Shown here: positions 1 through 8,385 of the stretch, one piece after another | Numbering within the stretch: the first letter of the stretch is position 1 | How the letters are laid out: each line of letters opens with the position of its first letter | Assembly: GCA_051651625.1 (NCBI GenBank) | Contig: JBOFSQ010000067.1 | Location: forward strand, 1 to 48,101 | Direction: 5' to 3' | DNA: 48,101 nt | Source of the DNA: JBOFSQ01 sp051651625 | Lineage (GTDB): Bacteria > Planctomycetota > Planctomycetia > Pirellulales > Thermoguttaceae | Notes under the pieces: model-generated | Seen by the model: only the letters and a program-made list of their open reading frames with translations | Databases searched by the model: none | What the model was told of the DNA's origin: nothing | Made by a program: the position numbers and the translations under genes

Positions 1-68
1 TTGTCGTCCTTGTGTTGGACGTAATCGTCCATAACGCGTTGCCGCAACTCCATACCATAAACCTGCAT
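1..68 (-). CDS. IS630-family transposase, N-terminal fragment (runs off the window)
   Basis: Reading leftward from the ATG at 66-68, the first 22 residues begin MQVYGMELRQRVMDDYVQ. This resembles the start of IS630-type transposases, whose N-terminal helix-turn-helix usually opens with a segment like 'Y-S-x-D-L-R-x-R-V'. A strong ribosome binding site, GGAGGG, lies at 76-81 with 7 bp spacing, which supports this start. The coding sequence continues past base 1, so the DDE catalytic domain is not visible. Family assignment rests only on this short stretch. Confidence 0.5.
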   Translation of the reverse strand, partial: MQVYGMELRQRVMDDYVQHKDD

Positions 69-161
69 CGCAATTCCCTCCGTAGACGCAAACCAAATGT
101 CAAGAACGGAAGTATACACAAATTCTCGACACTTTGGTATAGTAAATTGCAAACCGCTCTA
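1..161 (-). mobile_element. Partial IS630-type insertion sequence, one end
   Basis: The left edge of the window holds the first codons of an IS630-like transposase on the minus strand, preceded by about 90 bp of AT-richer DNA. A plausible outer end lies at the TA at 160-161, since IS630/Tc1-mariner elements insert at TA. The other end and most of the transposase are outside the window, so the terminal inverted repeat cannot be confirmed. The boundary at 161 is an inference. Confidence 0.45.
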
Positions 162-203
162 GCAGAAAATGAAGTCACGCCAAGTTTTCGACTTTACAAG
201 ACA

Positions 204-1028
204 CTACTTTCCCAACTCAATGACAGGCATCGGTGGCGTAGCGAAGAGGTGAGTTGGGAGCGTGCCATCCCACTTTTCGACGGCGGTGAGCCAAATCAGT
301 TCCGGCTTGGCGTATTGACTTTTGAGGTTCAATGCCTCAGCCTCGGCCTTCGCTTTTTCTGTAATCGCTTCCGCTTCGCCCTTTGCCGTTTCCACTTTTT
401 GCTGTGCCTCAAACTTGAACCGCTCCAACTCTTTTTCTGCTTGGAGTGCCTTCTGTTCGGCGGTCATCTTTTCTTCGATGGCGCGGTTGAACTCCGTCGA
501 GAAATCGAAGTTGGTAATGTTGACCGCATCAATCACAACACCGAACGGCTGAAGACGTGTACTGATCGACTCGCGAATGCCAGTCGAAACGACCGTTCGT
601 TCGGTGATGAGTGACTCCGCCGTGTACTTCGCCGACCCCGCCTTGAAAGATTCTTGAATTGCCGGTTCAATCACCGTAGACAAATAGTTAATCCCGATCT
701 CGCGGAACAGCGTCACAGCCTTCGACTTGTCGATGCGGTAGTTGACAACAATTTCTGCGTTTACCGTCTGCAAATCTTTTGATGCCGCAGCAGTTTTCAC
801 TTGTGCCTTTTGAATCTTCACATCGAGTGGTACGACCTTCGTCACCAGCGGTATGACAAAGTGAATCCCTTCGGGGAGAGCCTCTGGTTGCGCTTCACCG
901 AGCCGGATAACAATCCCAACGTATCCGGGCTGGATGATCGTGACCGCGCTATAGACCAGCATCCCGACAAGAAGCACCACAATGCCGAAAATGGTAGTGA
1001 CCGGATGAACTGTCGATTGGCCTTTCAC
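204..1028 (-). CDS. SPFH/prohibitin-family membrane protein
   Basis: This 274-residue protein has one N-terminal membrane segment (about residues 12-32), then an SPFH (band 7) domain with the typical 'IIQPGYVGIVIRLGEAQ' opening and a 'LPEGIHFVIPLV' segment. A charged, Ala/Glu/Lys-rich coiled coil (about residues 185-240) follows. It matches prohibitin-like proteins in length and order. Family members form ring or cage assemblies on the membrane and modulate proteases or membrane organisation; the partner here is unknown. The start is GTG at 1028, with an AAAGGA-like site about 10 bp upstream. The gene lies downstream of tRNA-Arg on the same strand and could be partly co-transcribed with it. 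The 3' side faces the IS630 fragment. Confidence 0.88.
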   Translation of the reverse strand: MKGQSTVHPVTTIFGIVVLLVGMLVYSAVTIIQPGYVGIVIRLGEAQPEALPEGIHFVIPLVTKVVPLDVKIQKAQVKTAAASKDLQTVNAEIVVNYRIDKSKAVTLFREIGINYLSTVIEPAIQESFKAGSAKYTAESLITERTVVSTGIRESISTRLQPFGVVIDAVNITNFDFSTEFNRAIEEKMTAEQKALQAEKELERFKFEAQQKVETAKGEAEAITEKAKAEAEALNLKSQYAKPELIWLTAVEKWDGTLPTHLFATPPMPVIELGK

Positions 1029-1068
1029 TTTGCGATGTTCCTTTCTTTGTTTGAGTTAGCTGAACCAC

Positions 1069-1142
1069 TACGCCCGGAGGGATTCGAACCCCCAACCCTC
1101 GGTTCCGAAGACCGATGCGCTATCCAATTGCGCCACGGACGC
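1069..1142 (-). tRNA. tRNA-Arg (anticodon UCG)
   Basis: The minus strand folds into a standard cloverleaf of 74 nt. It has a 7-bp acceptor stem (1136-1142 with 1070-1076, with G-U wobbles), a D arm with AATTGGATA loop, an anticodon stem TCGGT/ACCGA around loop CTTCGGA, and a T arm containing GGTTCGAATCC. The loop places UCG at positions 34-36, which reads arginine CGN codons. CCA is not encoded in the DNA, since the bases after the discriminator A read GTG. Confidence 0.93.
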
Positions 1143-1153
1143 TCAATTTCACT

Positions 1154-1181
1154 ATCATAATCACTCGCACTAACATTGCAA
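1154..1181 (-). promoter_or_regulatory. Probable promoter of tRNA-Arg
   Basis: On the minus strand, TTGCAA (1176-1181) and TATGAT (1154-1159) are separated by 16 bp and end 11 bp before the mature tRNA. This spacing fits a sigma70-type promoter. It overlaps the last codons of the nucleotidyltransferase gene. Confidence 0.5.
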
Positions 1182-1844
1182 CCGGTCAGACAGTTTTTTC
1201 AGCTCGCTGTAGTGTGTTGCAACAATTCTCGAAAACACCTCATTTACAAGCTCTTCATCGTAAATGTGAGAAGTCATATTCCTGTCATCAAGTATGTCTA
1301 TCCAGTTGTCACTGTCATCAACCAACCCATAAGAAAACGCCTGCTTCATAATCGCCTTCGGGCTATTTAGACGCTCAAGCCCCTGATCGGTTAAGTATTC
1401 TCTCGCCGTCTTCCACGCAAGCTCCGTGGAAAACTCAAAACGCTGAATAGCTCCATCACGCACCGTCGTACTCTTCGTGGCGTTATATTCCACCAACGAC
1501 TCTCCAAGTCGCTCCACCGCGCTCACATAATCCTTCACCTTCTCTTGTAACTTTTCCACGAGCACAACACCTTCACTTTCAATGTTTTCCACCATCGCCA
1601 GCTTTAAGTTTTTGTCAACAACGATGAGGTCAAACTCAAGAAGCGTACCTATCTCATCAACATCATCGCAAAACTTCGCAAATGCAGAATGTCCATTATC
1701 GCGTAAGTAAATCGCCAAATCGACGTCACTCCGTTCGCCATTGTCGCCCCTCGCACGCGAACCAAATAGCACAACCTTCTTGACATCCGCGTACTTCGCA
1801 GCAATATCTACTATGCTGTCACGAATCTTTTGTGGCAAATTCAC
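1170..1844 (-). CDS. Single-chain MNT nucleotidyltransferase fused to HEPN (HI0074-like) domain
   Basis: Residues about 1-95 form a minimal nucleotidyltransferase with the signature GSRARGDNGERSDVDLAIY, the G-S plus D-x-D catalytic motif of the MNT/KNTase superfamily. Residues about 100-224 resemble the nucleotidyltransferase substrate-binding (HI0074, HEPN) family. They include the segment RNMTSH, which fits the HEPN R-x4-6-H motif. In most genomes the two halves are adjacent genes (HI0073/HI0074) acting as antitoxin (AMPylating or polyadenylating MNT) and HEPN RNase toxin. Here they are one polypeptide. A TTG codon at 1850 directly follows an in-frame stop; the GTG at 1844 is a better start. 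No toxin activity can be shown from sequence. Confidence 0.8.
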   Translation of the reverse strand: MNLPQKIRDSIVDIAAKYADVKKVVLFGSRARGDNGERSDVDLAIYLRDNGHSAFAKFCDDVDEIGTLLEFDLIVVDKNLKLAMVENIESEGVVLVEKLQEKVKDYVSAVERLGESLVEYNATKSTTVRDGAIQRFEFSTELAWKTAREYLTDQGLERLNSPKAIMKQAFSYGLVDDSDNWIDILDDRNMTSHIYDEELVNEVFSRIVATHYSELKKLSDRLQC

Positions 1845-1850
1845 TGGCAA

Positions 1851-1950
1851 CTACTCAAGACGGTTTGAATTTTCCGTACCAACACGGTAGCGGCCCAACG
1901 AGGCCGCGGTCTTGCAGAGGGCGAAGCCTACAAATCGCCCCGTAACGGGG
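1851..1950. repeat. Short intergenic palindromes
   Basis: The space holds a perfect 15-bp GCCCCGTAACGGGGC palindrome (1937-1951) that touches the stop codon of the di-haem gene (complement of 1951-1953). An imperfect GGCCC...GGCCGC stem lies around 1890-1906. The first motif belongs to the same GCCCC-N-GGGGC family as the larger elements near 7850 and 26925. Confidence 0.6.
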
Positions 1951-4900
1951 CTACTCAATCCCAAAGACTTCAACTTCCGAAAGCGCAGCCCAACCCGGAA
2001 CGTCAATCACAAAGTCGGTCAAACGTACCGACGAAGTTCGCTGCACGGGGAACGTGAAAACCTGACGATCCGCCGTCTTGCGAAGCGTGAGCTTTTGCTT
2101 GAAACCGTTCGACAACTCCAGCACACACTCCTTCCAAAACGTGTCGTGCGGGAAGTCGGCGCGAATCGTGACCACAACCTGATCAACCCGCACTTCACGA
2201 CCAAAATCGACCTGCCAGTAAAGTCCCGCAACATCCTGCTCCGGCCCCCAACTCGGAAAGTCCTTGCCGTGACCTGCATTGCGAACGTCACCATCAATAC
2301 AGTTTTCATCCGCAAACTCCGGTAAGCCGCGACAAACACTGTTCGACGACGCCTTCGCGCCAGCCGACTTCAGCGCGAGATTGCGATACGGATTCGAAGC
2401 GTCACCAGCCGAATCAGCCTGCGGTGCGACGGCGTGACCGTCCACAATCGACGCAATGAACGAATCGGTGCTCGCTGCATCGAGTTTCGCCATCGCCGCC
2501 TTCTTCGCCTCGTAATACGCAAACTTGTTTTGATCGCCAGCGTCCCACGCGGCAAGTTCGTCATACGTCCCACACTGCGGGACGAGCAAATCGATCCAGC
2601 ACGCAATTTTGTCGAGTTCTTCGCGTGAGAGTTTAACGTCGCTGTGTGTACGTTCACTGCCAGACAACTTTGTATCGAACATCTTGAGCAGACGACTCGC
2701 CGACGCACCCGCTTTGTACGGCGGCAACATCGCTGGCGATTCCTGAACATTAATCCAGCGAACTACATCGGTCTGGCGTCCGGTGTAGTTGCCGTCGCTG
2801 CGTTTGGGCGAGACCGCATTGGTCAAGTTGATATACGACTGGAGCCAATAACGCTTCGCCTGCGCATCAAGAACTTTCTCGCCCTTGAGGCTGAACGCGA
2901 CCGGTTTTTCGCCGGGCTTGCGAAACTTCTTGCCGAAAAACTCCGCGACAAATTTTTGCGTCGCCTCATCGTTCTTGATGCGATAAAGCCCGAATTCAAC
3001 GCCTTGCCCGCCCGCCGTTTGGTGGACGTGTGCCGCGATGTAGTTTGTCCCTTCGACAAATAACGCACACTCGTCTTCACTCAACAAACGATAATCATAA
3101 TCGCGGTTGTGACCCTTGACCGCAAAGAGCGGCTTACCGTTGACGAAAATCGACAAGTCTTCGTCGTAGAAGTAGCGGAGAACGAGATGATGCGGACGCT
3201 CGCCTTTCGCTATCTCGACTTGTCCCCAGAGCCAGAGATCGGGCGTCGTCCACGGCGTATCCAACGCTCGTAGCGGCATCGCACCAAAGCCGCCCGCACC
3301 GACTGGCAGCGAAGCCGCCGTCTCAAAATACGCGATCTGATTCCAGTTCGCGGGCGGCTGCTCCGTTGTATAGCTCCACGGCGATTTTGTGGAGATGAGA
3401 CACTGCCCCGATGGCACAATCGTCTTCGCCTTGTCAAGCGTTATGTTGGCACCGTTCTCGCTGTTTCGCGACGCAGACGCCGCATTTGCAAACGGCGGCG
3501 TCGCCTCGGCGTCGTTGTGACACTTGATACAGTGTTTGTCGAGAATCGGCTGGATTTCGTTAGCGAAACTAAACGGACGCCGTTCACCGTAGAACGGTGC
3601 GAGGTCTTGTGGGCCGTGTGTCATCGCCGCTGTTGCTTTTGTCGGTGATGTCGTCGTGTTTTTGTCTTCGTGGCAACCGATACACGAGAAGGTTTCGCCC
3701 GGCTGAAGCGTTGACCACGAACGCATCGTTTGAATGCAATGACCGTTTTCGTCGAGCACTTGAAAATAGAGCGGCGTCTTGGCGGGGACTTTGAAACAAG
3801 CCGAGCCGTCGTCGTAGATCGTTGCGTCGCCGAGGACTTCTTTCGTATCCCACGTTCCGTTGCCGATAGCGACCGGCGTGCTGACGAGGGCACCGCCAGC
3901 GGGGCCACCATTGCTGTTGTGACCGATCCCGACAGAGCGAAAACCGAGCGCGACAACACGGAGCGTCTTTGCGGTGCCGCGCGGAACGCCTTCAAGCCCC
4001 GGTCCGAAATAAACGTCCTGCATTGTGTAGACGCCTTCTTCTTGCGCCGGGTCGGTGACGAAAGTTCGCGTTGGCGGCGGCGTTCGCTCTGCGAGCGGCA
4101 CCGGTTGATTGCACGAAATCGTCGCGTCGAACGCAAGCAGTTCGCGGTGTCCATCGACATCAAACCAATAGAGTCCGAACGGCGATTGGAGCGTGTGTGG
4201 CGCAGCGTTGTCGGGATTGTAACTTGCCAAAAACTCGCGTTCGCTTATCGGATACGGATGCGAAAACCGGTCGCCTTGTTGTCCCCACGCATCGATTTTG
4301 TCGGCGGTTGTTTCGCGGATCGGGGCGACAAGTTGTGTGCCAGCGTTTTCTTGTCGCCCGCGCGACGTGTCAACAATTCCGACCTTGCCATATTGTCGAT
4401 TGTGGTGTCCCGAAAATATCGCAAGGACTTTTCCGTGCGCGTTTGGAATCGCGCGGGCGTGCATCAGCGTCGTCGGGAACCACGAATTGTTTCCATAAAA
4501 CTCGGTCTGGCCGGTGCCGTCGGAGTTCATCTGGAAGAGTGCTTGCGGATAGATTTGGCCGCGGTCGTTGTAGTCCCAACGTGTGTAGACGACGACACCA
4601 TCGTCCAAGAGCGTCGGATAATTCGAGTGGACTTGATCGAACGAAATCCGCCGAATGAGTTCGCCGTTTTTGTTGCAGCGATAGATATTTGAAACTTCCG
4701 TCCACCAGCAATCGACGATTTGCACGCACCGCGTCGAGACGAACAGAATGTCGCCATCGGGGAGGATGCACGGTTCGTAGTCGGCGTAACCGAGCCCGAA
4801 AGTTAGTTGCCGAACTTTTCCGCTTTCAACGTCGTAGTCGTAGAGATGATAGTCGTCGAGACGGTCCGACTTCTTCCACGCAAAGACAACTTTTTTGCCA

Positions 4901-5301
4901 TCGAACGACACGGCGGGGTCGCGGATGATTCCGTTCGGATCGCTGATGAGTGTACGTTCAACGTAGTTGCCATCTTTGTACTCCAGCAAACACAACGAAG
5001 AACCGGCAACGTAGTTGCGTTCGGCCTGCGCATCGCTTTGTGCCTCGGTGTAAGCGTAGTGCGAACCGCCGAGATCGAAATGTTTGGTGAAGACAATCTT
5101 CGGACACTGCGCGGCCAGCGTTTTGAGACGTTCGGCGCGCCGCGCGGACGACGCTGCGATGTACGCATCGTCGGCTGGTGCGGTTCGCGCGTCCTGCGCG
5201 ACCCAATCGCGCACGACTGGCGAATCCGGCGAGAACGTCGCCGCTGGCAACGCTGTTACCGTTAACACTATCGCAAACGTGGACACAATAAGACTTTGCA
5301 T
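1951..5301 (-). CDS. Secreted di-haem HzsA-like beta-propeller protein with jelly-roll insert and discoidin-like C-terminus
   Basis: The 1116-residue precursor has a signal peptide (about residues 1-21). PD40/WD40-like propeller repeats follow (about 60-400, with motifs such as DPAVSFDGKKVVFAW and EPCILPDGDILFVSTR). Two c-type haem sites are C540-x2-C543-H544 and C591-x2-C594-H595. After the second haem site lies a carbohydrate-binding jelly-roll-like stretch (about 620-760, 'DLWLWGQVEI... LSIFVNGKPLFAVKGHN...'). The C-terminus (about 980-1116) resembles an F5/8 (discoidin) domain. The propeller plus two closely spaced CxxCH sites matches the family annotated as hydrazine-synthase-alpha-like in planctomycetes; that name does not imply hydrazine chemistry. 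It is probably periplasmic. It is the last gene of a unit with the Uma2 and acyl-CoA dehydrogenase genes (12-bp and 15-bp gaps). A paralogue lies at 31903-34887. Confidence 0.8.
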   Translation of the reverse strand: MQSLIVSTFAIVLTVTALPAATFSPDSPVVRDWVAQDARTAPADDAYIAASSARRAERLKTLAAQCPKIVFTKHFDLGGSHYAYTEAQSDAQAERNYVAGSSLCLLEYKDGNYVERTLISDPNGIIRDPAVSFDGKKVVFAWKKSDRLDDYHLYDYDVESGKVRQLTFGLGYADYEPCILPDGDILFVSTRCVQIVDCWWTEVSNIYRCNKNGELIRRISFDQVHSNYPTLLDDGVVVYTRWDYNDRGQIYPQALFQMNSDGTGQTEFYGNNSWFPTTLMHARAIPNAHGKVLAIFSGHHNRQYGKVGIVDTSRGRQENAGTQLVAPIRETTADKIDAWGQQGDRFSHPYPISEREFLASYNPDNAAPHTLQSPFGLYWFDVDGHRELLAFDATISCNQPVPLAERTPPPTRTFVTDPAQEEGVYTMQDVYFGPGLEGVPRGTAKTLRVVALGFRSVGIGHNSNGGPAGGALVSTPVAIGNGTWDTKEVLGDATIYDDGSACFKVPAKTPLYFQVLDENGHCIQTMRSWSTLQPGETFSCIGCHEDKNTTTSPTKATAAMTHGPQDLAPFYGERRPFSFANEIQPILDKHCIKCHNDAEATPPFANAASASRNSENGANITLDKAKTIVPSGQCLISTKSPWSYTTEQPPANWNQIAYFETAASLPVGAGGFGAMPLRALDTPWTTPDLWLWGQVEIAKGERPHHLVLRYFYDEDLSIFVNGKPLFAVKGHNRDYDYRLLSEDECALFVEGTNYIAAHVHQTAGGQGVEFGLYRIKNDEATQKFVAEFFGKKFRKPGEKPVAFSLKGEKVLDAQAKRYWLQSYINLTNAVSPKRSDGNYTGRQTDVVRWINVQESPAMLPPYKAGASASRLLKMFDTKLSGSERTHSDVKLSREELDKIACWIDLLVPQCGTYDELAAWDAGDQNKFAYYEAKKAAMAKLDAASTDSFIASIVDGHAVAPQADSAGDASNPYRNLALKSAGAKASSNSVCRGLPEFADENCIDGDVRNAGHGKDFPSWGPEQDVAGLYWQVDFGREVRVDQVVVTIRADFPHDTFWKECVLELSNGFKQKLTLRKTADRQVFTFPVQRTSSVRLTDFVIDVPGWAALSEVEVFGIE

Positions 5302-5313
5302 TGGTGTACCTTT

Positions 5314-5913
5314 TCATTCAAAGAAAGATGCGACTGGAAACTTCTCGTCGGGGAAGACGACCGACGTGATCGGTTGCGGCGATGTCTCTTCGTACAGCGT
5401 TCCGGGTTCGTCGTAACGCCCGTTGGGTTGGAGTCTGAAGACCCGAACCCAAAATCCTTCTGGACTGGCAATCCAATACTCTCGCACGCCGCTTCGCTCG
5501 TAAAGCTCAAACTTTGTATTTCTGTCACGTTTGGATGTGCTAGGCGAGAGAATCTCCACGACCAAGTCTGGCGCACCGAGACAGCCGTGTTCGTCTAGTT
5601 TTGACGGGTCACATATCACGCAAATATCAGGCTGGACGACAGTGAAAATCTCTTCATCGCGAGTCTCGCCATTGACCGGAAGCCGCACGTCAAACGGTGC
5701 CATAAACACTTCGCACTTGCCGCAGCGACTTTCGATAATCGTTTGCAAGCGATGCGCGGTTTTGAACGCGATTCTCGCGTGCGGCATCGACGGCGCAGGG
5801 TTCATCAGCGTAACGAGTCCGCCGATGATCTCGCGGCGAGCGTCATCGAGCCACGTCAGGTAATCGGCGTAAGAGTAGCGCTGCGTCGGCGAGAGAACTA
5901 CTTTGGCTGGCAT
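5314..5913 (-). CDS. Uma2-family PD-(D/E)XK nuclease-fold protein
   Basis: This 199-residue protein matches the Uma2 (DUF820) family, which has a restriction-endonuclease fold. Landmarks are the N-terminal 'YADYLTWLDD..REIIGG', the 'VQPDICVIC' strand with its conserved Asp, the 'GAPDLVVEILSPSTSKRD' core that supplies the D and E of the nuclease motif, and 'KFELYERSGVREYWI'. Uma2 proteins are numerous in cyanobacteria and planctomycetes; no cellular role is firmly established. AGGAGG lies 8 bp before the ATG at 5913. The gene sits between acyl-CoA dehydrogenase and the di-haem protein with very short spacers, so it is probably co-transcribed, though no functional link is evident. Confidence 0.88.
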   Translation of the reverse strand: MPAKVVLSPTQRYSYADYLTWLDDARREIIGGLVTLMNPAPSMPHARIAFKTAHRLQTIIESRCGKCEVFMAPFDVRLPVNGETRDEEIFTVVQPDICVICDPSKLDEHGCLGAPDLVVEILSPSTSKRDRNTKFELYERSGVREYWIASPEGFWVRVFRLQPNGRYDEPGTLYEETSPQPITSVVFPDEKFPVASFFE

Positions 5914-5928
5914 TGGTGCGTCCTCCTA

Positions 5929-7677
5929 TCAATCTTCCACTGGCACTGGCCCGGCGAGGAGTTCGTATTCTTCGATGGCTTGCGTGTTGCCTAGCATTGC
6001 TTGGTTGCACCGCATTGCGACCATCGGAGAACGCTGCTGAATCCAGAGCCGCGCGACCCGTTTTTTGCGGTCACACTGTTCGGCTTGTCGCAACAAATAG
6101 TGGCCGCACAGAATGTCTATCGCCGACTCCACCAGCCGCCGCGCGACAAGTTCAACGTAACTCCCGCCTTGCGTCTTGATGTATTCAATCGCCTCGACGA
6201 GTTTGTTTCGCATCGCCAGCAGTTCGTGTTGTAGCTCGACAAGAAGCGCATCGGCGTACGTCCGCTTTTCAAAGTCTTCGATGTACGTCGTGAAGACGCC
6301 GCTCGTCACACCGCGAATCGCAGCAACAACTTGAAGTTGACTAGTCCCTTCGTAAATACTCGTGATGCGTGCGTCGCGGACGTACCGCTCGGCGGCGTAG
6401 TCCTTAATATAACCGCTCCCACCGAGAACTTGCACCGCCTTGTTCGTCACCTCAATCGCCATCTCTGCACCAAGGAATTTGCTCATCGGCGTCAGCATTG
6501 CGTTGAGTCGTTTGAGCGAACGGCTTCGCTGTTTGAACTCCTTCTTCTCGACGTCTGAAAGTGCGTCGGCGTTGCGTTCGAGAAGACGGTTGGTGTTGTT
6601 TTCGATGTCGCAGACGCGGGCGGTTTCGTAGGTGAGTGCCCGCGACGCCTCTATCGCAATCTTCATCTCCACAACCATCTCCGCAACTGGCGAAAGCCGT
6701 TCAATCGGCGCACCGAACTGTTCGCGTGAATTCGCGTAGACCCGCGCCAGCCGATACGCCGCCTCCGCAACGCCGAGCGACTGCGCCGCGATTCCGAGTC
6801 GCGCACCGTTCATCAGCGCGATGACGTAAGTTATGAGACCGCGTTGACGTTCGCCGATGAGGCGTGCGGGCGTGTTGTCGAAGACAAGTTCGCAAGTTGG
6901 GCTGCCGTGAATACCGAGCTTCTTTTCAAGACACCGCACACGCACCGCTGGCGAACGGTCGCAGACGAACAGCGACAAACCGCGTCCGTCGCTGATTTGG
7001 TGTTCGCTCCGTGCAAGAACGAGCAAAACTTCGCCGCAGCCGTTGGTGATGAATCGTTTCACACCGTTGAGACGCCACGTTCCGTCGGCGTCTTGGTCGG
7101 CGCGGAGTCGCACGGCTTGAAGGTCGCTTCCGGCATCGGGTTCGGTGAGAACCATCGCGCCGGTCACTTCGCCGCGTGCGAACTTCGGCAGGTATTCGTC
7201 GCGGATTTCTTCGTCGGCGAAGGCGTAGATCGTGTCGGCGATCCCTTGCAGACCGAACATATTCATGAACGAACAGTCGGCCCGTGAAACGACTTCCGTC
7301 GCCATCGTGTAGATGAGAATCGGGCAGTTGATGCCGCCATATTTTCGCGGGATCGTAAAACCGAGCATCTGGGCTTGACCGAGCCGGTGCAAGTTTTTGG
7401 CGACGTTCGGATGGAGCGTGACAGTCCCTTCGGCGGCGTTGTGGGTGTTCCCCTCTTCGTCAACCTGTGTAGAACCCGGCGCAATCGTGTCGGCAGCGAT
7501 CTCGCCGCAGATCGTTAGGATGCGGTGATAGTTATCGACCATATCTTCGGGCGAGTCGGGGACGTAGTCGGCGTCGCCGTTTGGCGTCTCGCGTTCTTGA
7601 ATCTTGGCCAGTTCAACCATGTCGATGTGGTTGAAGAGAAACTGAATATCAGCGTTGTCGGTGAAAAAGTTTGGCAT
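5929..7677 (-). CDS. Acyl-CoA dehydrogenase
   Basis: The 582-residue protein has the full acyl-CoA dehydrogenase fold: N-terminal helical part, middle beta domain ('GAMVLTEPDAGSDLQAVRLRA', then 'LNGVKRFITNGCGEVLLVLAR'), and C-terminal helical domain with 'NSREQFGAPIERLSPVAEMVVEMKI'. The likely catalytic base is E443 in SIYEGTSQLQ. Length and the extra C-terminal helical region fit the long (about 580-600 residue) group of FAD-dependent acyl-CoA dehydrogenases. It oxidises an acyl-CoA to the enoyl-CoA with electron transfer flavoprotein as acceptor; the chain length cannot be predicted. It is first in the minus-strand unit that continues with Uma2 and the di-haem protein. Confidence 0.92.
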   Translation of the reverse strand: MPNFFTDNADIQFLFNHIDMVELAKIQERETPNGDADYVPDSPEDMVDNYHRILTICGEIAADTIAPGSTQVDEEGNTHNAAEGTVTLHPNVAKNLHRLGQAQMLGFTIPRKYGGINCPILIYTMATEVVSRADCSFMNMFGLQGIADTIYAFADEEIRDEYLPKFARGEVTGAMVLTEPDAGSDLQAVRLRADQDADGTWRLNGVKRFITNGCGEVLLVLARSEHQISDGRGLSLFVCDRSPAVRVRCLEKKLGIHGSPTCELVFDNTPARLIGERQRGLITYVIALMNGARLGIAAQSLGVAEAAYRLARVYANSREQFGAPIERLSPVAEMVVEMKIAIEASRALTYETARVCDIENNTNRLLERNADALSDVEKKEFKQRSRSLKRLNAMLTPMSKFLGAEMAIEVTNKAVQVLGGSGYIKDYAAERYVRDARITSIYEGTSQLQVVAAIRGVTSGVFTTYIEDFEKRTYADALLVELQHELLAMRNKLVEAIEYIKTQGGSYVELVARRLVESAIDILCGHYLLRQAEQCDRKKRVARLWIQQRSPMVAMRCNQAMLGNTQAIEEYELLAGPVPVED

Positions 7678-7800
7678 TGTTTAATCGTCCTCAAAAAACG
7701 GTCATCGTGTACAGACACCTCCATCGGAGTCGGGAGGCCGTCGGCCATTCTACCAGCCGTCGCCGATGTTTCAAGGAAACCTTCACAAAAAGTATGGCGA

Positions 7801-8112
7801 GGGGTGTAGTAAAATCTGCTTGCACGAGAACATTGGTTGTCTGGTATTTTCGCCCCAACGGGGCGATAGAGATTAGCCGTGGGTGAGCGGTATTCCGCGA
7901 ACCCACGGTACGCATCCACAACAAAATCCGTAGCCCCAACGGGGCGTAAGAGTTGTGTACGCGGTTCAATTCTTGCGCCGCGTTGGGGCTTTCTGGTATT
8001 TGGGGTTCGTTCCGTACCGTGGGTTCGCTCCGCTCACCCACGGCTAAGCTCTTGCTGCCCCTTTGGGGCAAAATACGTCATTCAAGCCCGCAACTAAATT
8101 TTACTACACCCC
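7801..8112. mobile_element. MITE-like palindromic element with perfect 15-bp terminal inverted repeats
   Basis: GGGGTGTAGTAAAAT at 7801-7815 is matched by its exact reverse complement at 8098-8112. Between them lies a compound palindrome. GCCCC/GGGGC-type cores near 7852-7865 and 8057-8069 flank long arms that read AGCCGTGGGTGAGCG on the left and its complement on the right. The element encodes no convincing protein. A closely related interior without these ends occurs at 26925-27139. It fills most of the 708-bp gap between the acyl-CoA dehydrogenase and TlpA-like genes. The remainder (8113-8288) shows no gene. Confidence 0.65.
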
Positions 8113-8288
8113 CGGACTGCCACGCCTCCCCCGCCTCCCTCGGTGGCGGTATCGCGTGTAGAATGGGCGACCAAAGGAATGGCCACCAGCGATCATCTCA
8201 ACACCAACGAGGCCGCACCATGTCGCAATGCACACTGTCACGCCACACACTCTTGCCCCCAGCGGAGGCGGGAATGACGGAACAGTCA

Positions 8289-8330
8289 GAACACGAAGCG
8301 TAAGCGAGTGCCCGAATCAGAACACGAGTA
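8289..8330 (+). repeat. Dispersed 31-bp repeat, one full and one partial copy
   Basis: The unit opens GAACACGAAGCGTAAGCGAG and is complete at 8289-8319, followed by a truncated second copy. It lies about 60 bp upstream of the TlpA-like gene. The same unit occurs at 11540, 12613, 12695, 16351, 29853, 31622 and 43696, and inverted at 31790 and 43652. Confidence 0.85.
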
Positions 8331-8385
8331 CCTTTAGGAAAAACATGTAAACGTCTACAACAACATCAAACAAAGGAACAACCAA

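Noticed and set aside
1951..5301. Hydrazine-synthase-like proteins as a sign of anammox metabolism
   Set aside because: Only the propeller/di-haem core is shared; no hydrazine synthase beta/gamma subunits or hydrazine dehydrogenase are seen, and such proteins occur in ordinary planctomycetes.
7879..8303. Short frames within the 7801-8112 element
   Set aside because: Their residues are translations of palindromic repeat DNA, also seen at 26925, with no start signals.
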